Source of the DNA: Thalassotalea atypica
GTDB taxonomy: Bacteria > Pseudomonadota > Gammaproteobacteria > Enterobacterales > Alteromonadaceae
NCBI RefSeq assembly: GCF_030295975.1
Contig: NZ_AP027364.1
Span: forward strand, 2,976,001-3,040,000
Direction: 5' to 3'
DNA: 64,000 nucleotides
Made by a program: the position numbers and the translations under genes. Below, piece by piece: positions 61,817 through 64,000 of the stretch (positions are counted from its first letter, which is position 1; each line of letters starts with the position of its first letter). Under the pieces are notes generated by a model that was not told the DNA's origin, searched no databases, and saw only the letters and a program-made list of their open reading frames with translations.

Positions 61817-61857
61817 TGATTGAAATTCAATCAGCGGTATAAGAGAGTGAGCAAGTA
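61817..61857 (+). promoter_or_regulatory. Palindrome and shared leader motif before the second GGDEF gene
   Basis: TGATTGAA-A-TTCAATCA (61817-61833, perfect 8-bp arms) is followed by TATAAGAGAGTGAGCAAGTA (61838-61857), a near copy of the motif before the first GGDEF gene. Function unknown. Confidence 0.4.
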
Positions 61858-61929
61858 GCAACGTAAGCACTCTGTGGCTTATAAATTTAATAACCATTTA
61901 TTCTACGGTTAATTTGTACGGAATATTGA

Positions 61930-63531
61930 ATGAACACCGACGTATCAACTCAAGACCTTCAAACGCTGAAGCGCTCTAATACTGAATTAAAAAGAGCATT
62001 ACGGCATTTTATTGAATCTGCCCCGAATTATGGACCATTAGCCGTACAAATTGACAATATCCGTAATGCGCTAAAATCTAATCAAGCGATGTTCACCTTC
62101 GCATCTTTAGTTGAGCAATACGCTAAAATGAAGAAGAATGTTGATAATGTCGACTACCAAGCCCAGCAACGAGATTTAAGAACATTAAAGGCGATCCTTA
62201 AAAAGACGCTTACCAAGAATTTATCTACTGAACAGCTAAATAAAATTAACGATATTCTTGAAGATTTAGCTATCAATGAACCTTTGCACAGCATTTTGAT
62301 CAAAACGGGCCGAACCATTGAGTCCTTTAGCAGTAATTTAAGCGAATTGAGAGATGACTCTAAGGTCATTATTGCTAAGAAAGATGTTGAAACCGAAGAA
62401 ACTGATGTTGTGGCTGCCGATATTCATTTGGCCAGTAAAAAGCTGATCAAAGACGTGGTAATTATTTCGAAGCAACTAGCCAAAACTTACCCTAACGATC
62501 AATTTATTGGCAACTTGCTAGATGAAGCAAACAAAATCCCAGAAGGCAAAGGAACCTTTTTCGCTTCGATAAACCTTCTTGAAAGAACCACCACATATTT
62601 GGCATTGCTGATACAAAGGGAACGCTGCGCCGCAGAAGAAATGCTAAATGATATTCACGCTAGCTTAGTTGAGGCGTTTAACAAAACAACCGTGATTGAA
62701 CATTTAGTAGAGTCGGCCCAAGCAGAAAGTCAGGGCATGAAGAAAAGCATGGTTACAAAGCTAAAAAATATGGAAGTGAAAGCTCGTTCAATCGATACCA
62801 TTGAAGGTATGCAGAAACACATTAAAGACAATGTCCAATTGTTGTCAAAGATCATGAATGAATATGCAACAACCCAAAATAATATACATCAGAATAACGA
62901 AGCAACCATCAAAGAGCTCAACTTCAAAATAGAGAGTACTACGACCTTTGTTGACAAGCTTGAACAAAAACTAAATGTTGCTGAAGAAACAAACCTTGTC
63001 GATGAACTAACCACCGTAGGAAACCGTAAGGGCTATGTCTATCAAATCAATAAAGAACGAAAAGATTGGAACATCACTAAACAACCTTTGTCATTGATGG
63101 TAATTGACGTTGACAATTTTAAGAGCATTAATGATTCCTTTGGCCATAGTATTGGCGATCAAGTACTTAAATGTTTAGGACAAACCCTGAAAAAGAGTAT
63201 TCGTTCAACTGACTATGTCGCTAGGTATGGCGGTGAAGAATTTGTCATCATTTTACCAGCAACGGACATTAAGAAGAGCATTAATATTACGCAAAAAATA
63301 CGCGAAGTAATCAACTCATTAAAATTTGAGCTGCGCCGTAAAAACAAAGTACTGCGCATCACCTGTTCATTTGGTATCGCTACTTTTTCTGAAGAAACCA
63401 GCAATACAATTGATGTTTTTAATATGGCCGATAAAGCTCTCTATAAAGCCAAAAGCAGTGGAAAAGATTGCATCGTCGTTGCTCACAAAGACGAATTAGC
63501 AATGATTGATAAACAGAAAGAAACCAACTGA
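61930..63531 (+). CDS. Diguanylate cyclase with N-terminal coiled-coil region and I-site
   Basis: 533-residue soluble GGDEF enzyme. About 355 helical, charged residues precede the catalytic domain (VDELTTVGNRKGYVYQI, MVIDVDNFKSINDSFGHSIGD, active site RYGGEEF). Unlike the paralogue at 41250 it has an RxxD inhibitory motif (RSTD, then YVARYGGEEF), so product inhibition is expected. There is no signal peptide or membrane helix. GGAATATTG precedes the ATG. Cellular cue unknown. Confidence 0.92.
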   Translation: MNTDVSTQDLQTLKRSNTELKRALRHFIESAPNYGPLAVQIDNIRNALKSNQAMFTFASLVEQYAKMKKNVDNVDYQAQQRDLRTLKAILKKTLTKNLSTEQLNKINDILEDLAINEPLHSILIKTGRTIESFSSNLSELRDDSKVIIAKKDVETEETDVVAADIHLASKKLIKDVVIISKQLAKTYPNDQFIGNLLDEANKIPEGKGTFFASINLLERTTTYLALLIQRERCAAEEMLNDIHASLVEAFNKTTVIEHLVESAQAESQGMKKSMVTKLKNMEVKARSIDTIEGMQKHIKDNVQLLSKIMNEYATTQNNIHQNNEATIKELNFKIESTTTFVDKLEQKLNVAEETNLVDELTTVGNRKGYVYQINKERKDWNITKQPLSLMVIDVDNFKSINDSFGHSIGDQVLKCLGQTLKKSIRSTDYVARYGGEEFVIILPATDIKKSINITQKIREVINSLKFELRRKNKVLRITCSFGIATFSEETSNTIDVFNMADKALYKAKSSGKDCIVVAHKDELAMIDKQKETN

Positions 63532-63544
63532 TACAAACATGACA

Positions 63545-63569
63545 GCGGCTCTAATTAGCCGCTTTTTTT
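63545..63569 (+). terminator. Terminator of the second GGDEF gene
   Basis: GCGGCT-CTAATT-AGCCGC followed by seven T. Confidence 0.85.
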
Positions 63570-63929
63570 ATGCTCAGTTAAAGGTAACCGCCAAATAAAT
63601 ACAGCCGGAAATAAGATTAAAACGAGCACCAAGAGTTTGATTTTAATATCATCAAGTAAGAACCATGACCACATTAGCGCTAATACAATAGAGCCTAATG
63701 CAATGTACTTACTTTTACGTGCAATAGACTTATGTTCTTGCCAATCATTAATTAATGGACCAAACACACGATTTGATAACAGTTTTTCATACAAATAAGG
63801 CGATGATTTGGCAAAGCAGCCAGCGGCAACTAATAAAAATGGTGTTGTAGGTAAAACAGGCAAAGCCGCGCCAAGAATGGCAAGCCCAACAAATACAAGA
63901 CCTACTAGTTTTAAGGCGATTGATTTCAC
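63555..63929 (-). CDS. DUF454 (YbaN-like) membrane protein
   Basis: 124 residues with about three transmembrane helices. GAALPVLPTTPFLLVAAGCFAKSSPYLYEKLL (about 21-52) is the DUF454 signature, as in E. coli YbaN. GTG start at 63929. The final codons overlap the hairpin of the opposing GGDEF terminator. Function unknown. The last 71 bases of the window contain no supported gene. Confidence 0.9.
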   Translation of the reverse strand: MKSIALKLVGLVFVGLAILGAALPVLPTTPFLLVAAGCFAKSSPYLYEKLLSNRVFGPLINDWQEHKSIARKSKYIALGSIVLALMWSWFLLDDIKIKLLVLVLILFPAVFIWRLPLTEHKKSG

Positions 63930-64000
63930 TTAGTTAACTCTGCATACAATGGCAAATTCAGTATAAATTCATTCAATTTAAGAAGCTTGTTCAACTTTTA

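Noticed and set aside
63926-63997. Short minus-strand frame ending in GTGA overlap with the DUF454 start
   Set aside because: It reads only about 23 codons from a TTG and is bounded by a stop at 63998-64000, so it is not the end of an upstream gene.

Overview
The window looks like a chromosomal segment of a marine gammaproteobacterium of the Alteromonadales, probably Colwelliaceae (Colwellia/Thalassotalea-like). The basis is the 16S/23S sequence read by eye, the Shewanella/Colwellia-style valine/isoleucine and leucine (liu) degradation loci with a MerR-type LiuR regulator, and the block pyrG-eno-ftsB-ispDF-truD-surE-pcm-nlpD-rpoS. There are no insertion sequences, integrases, CRISPR arrays or phage genes. 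Nearly all of it is core chromosome, with a few small lineage-specific genes between housekeeping loci.

Layout. 1-0.9 kb: 3' end of an S46 dipeptidyl peptidase. 1-4.7 kb: ETF-ubiquinone oxidoreductase divergent from etfBA, with a tandem PsrA-like operator between them. 4.8-5.9 kb: yciH and a double-receiver protein. 6-9 kb: a TyrR-like AAA+ activator with a GAFTGA loop, divergent from methionine gamma-lyase; the gap holds two TyrR-type boxes and a sigma54 promoter. 9-11.6 kb: HIT protein, YlqF GTPase, an orphan ExbD/TolR protein and a PagL-like protein. 11.7-17.5 kb: a complete rRNA operon on the minus strand, order 16S-tRNA-Ala-tRNA-Ile-23S-5S, with two promoters. 17.6 kb: gmhB. 18.2-33.2 kb: branched-chain acyl-CoA catabolism, with two divergent operons around liuR and two LiuR-type operators. 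33.3-33.8 kb: a c-di-GMP-I (GEMM) riboswitch ahead of a small secreted DUF3718 protein. 34-46.8 kb: patatin, Mpo1-like, GNAT, DUF2789, two DUF3192 proteins, a KfrA-like protein, syd, queF, an M61 peptidase, a diguanylate cyclase, ppnN, xni and NAD-type isocitrate dehydrogenase. 46.9-49.9 kb: rlmM, DUF423, a KANL3-like hydrolase and gcvA, overlapping end to end. 50.2-60.9 kb: a small secreted protein, then rpoS through pyrG. 61-64 kb: DUF4202, a second diguanylate cyclase and DUF454.

How the genes connect. Electrons from the acyl-CoA dehydrogenases in the 18-33 kb block flow through EtfAB and ETF-QO, encoded in the same window, to the quinone pool. Leucine carbon leaves as acetyl-CoA and acetoacetate, which the CoA-transferase and thiolase return to central metabolism. 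Methionine gamma-lyase adds 2-oxobutyrate. c-di-GMP signalling appears three times: two soluble coiled-coil GGDEF enzymes, one with and one without an inhibitory I-site, and one c-di-GMP riboswitch.

The strongest leads are the riboswitch controlling an uncharacterised secreted protein, and the sigma54/TyrR-type control region of methionine gamma-lyase.
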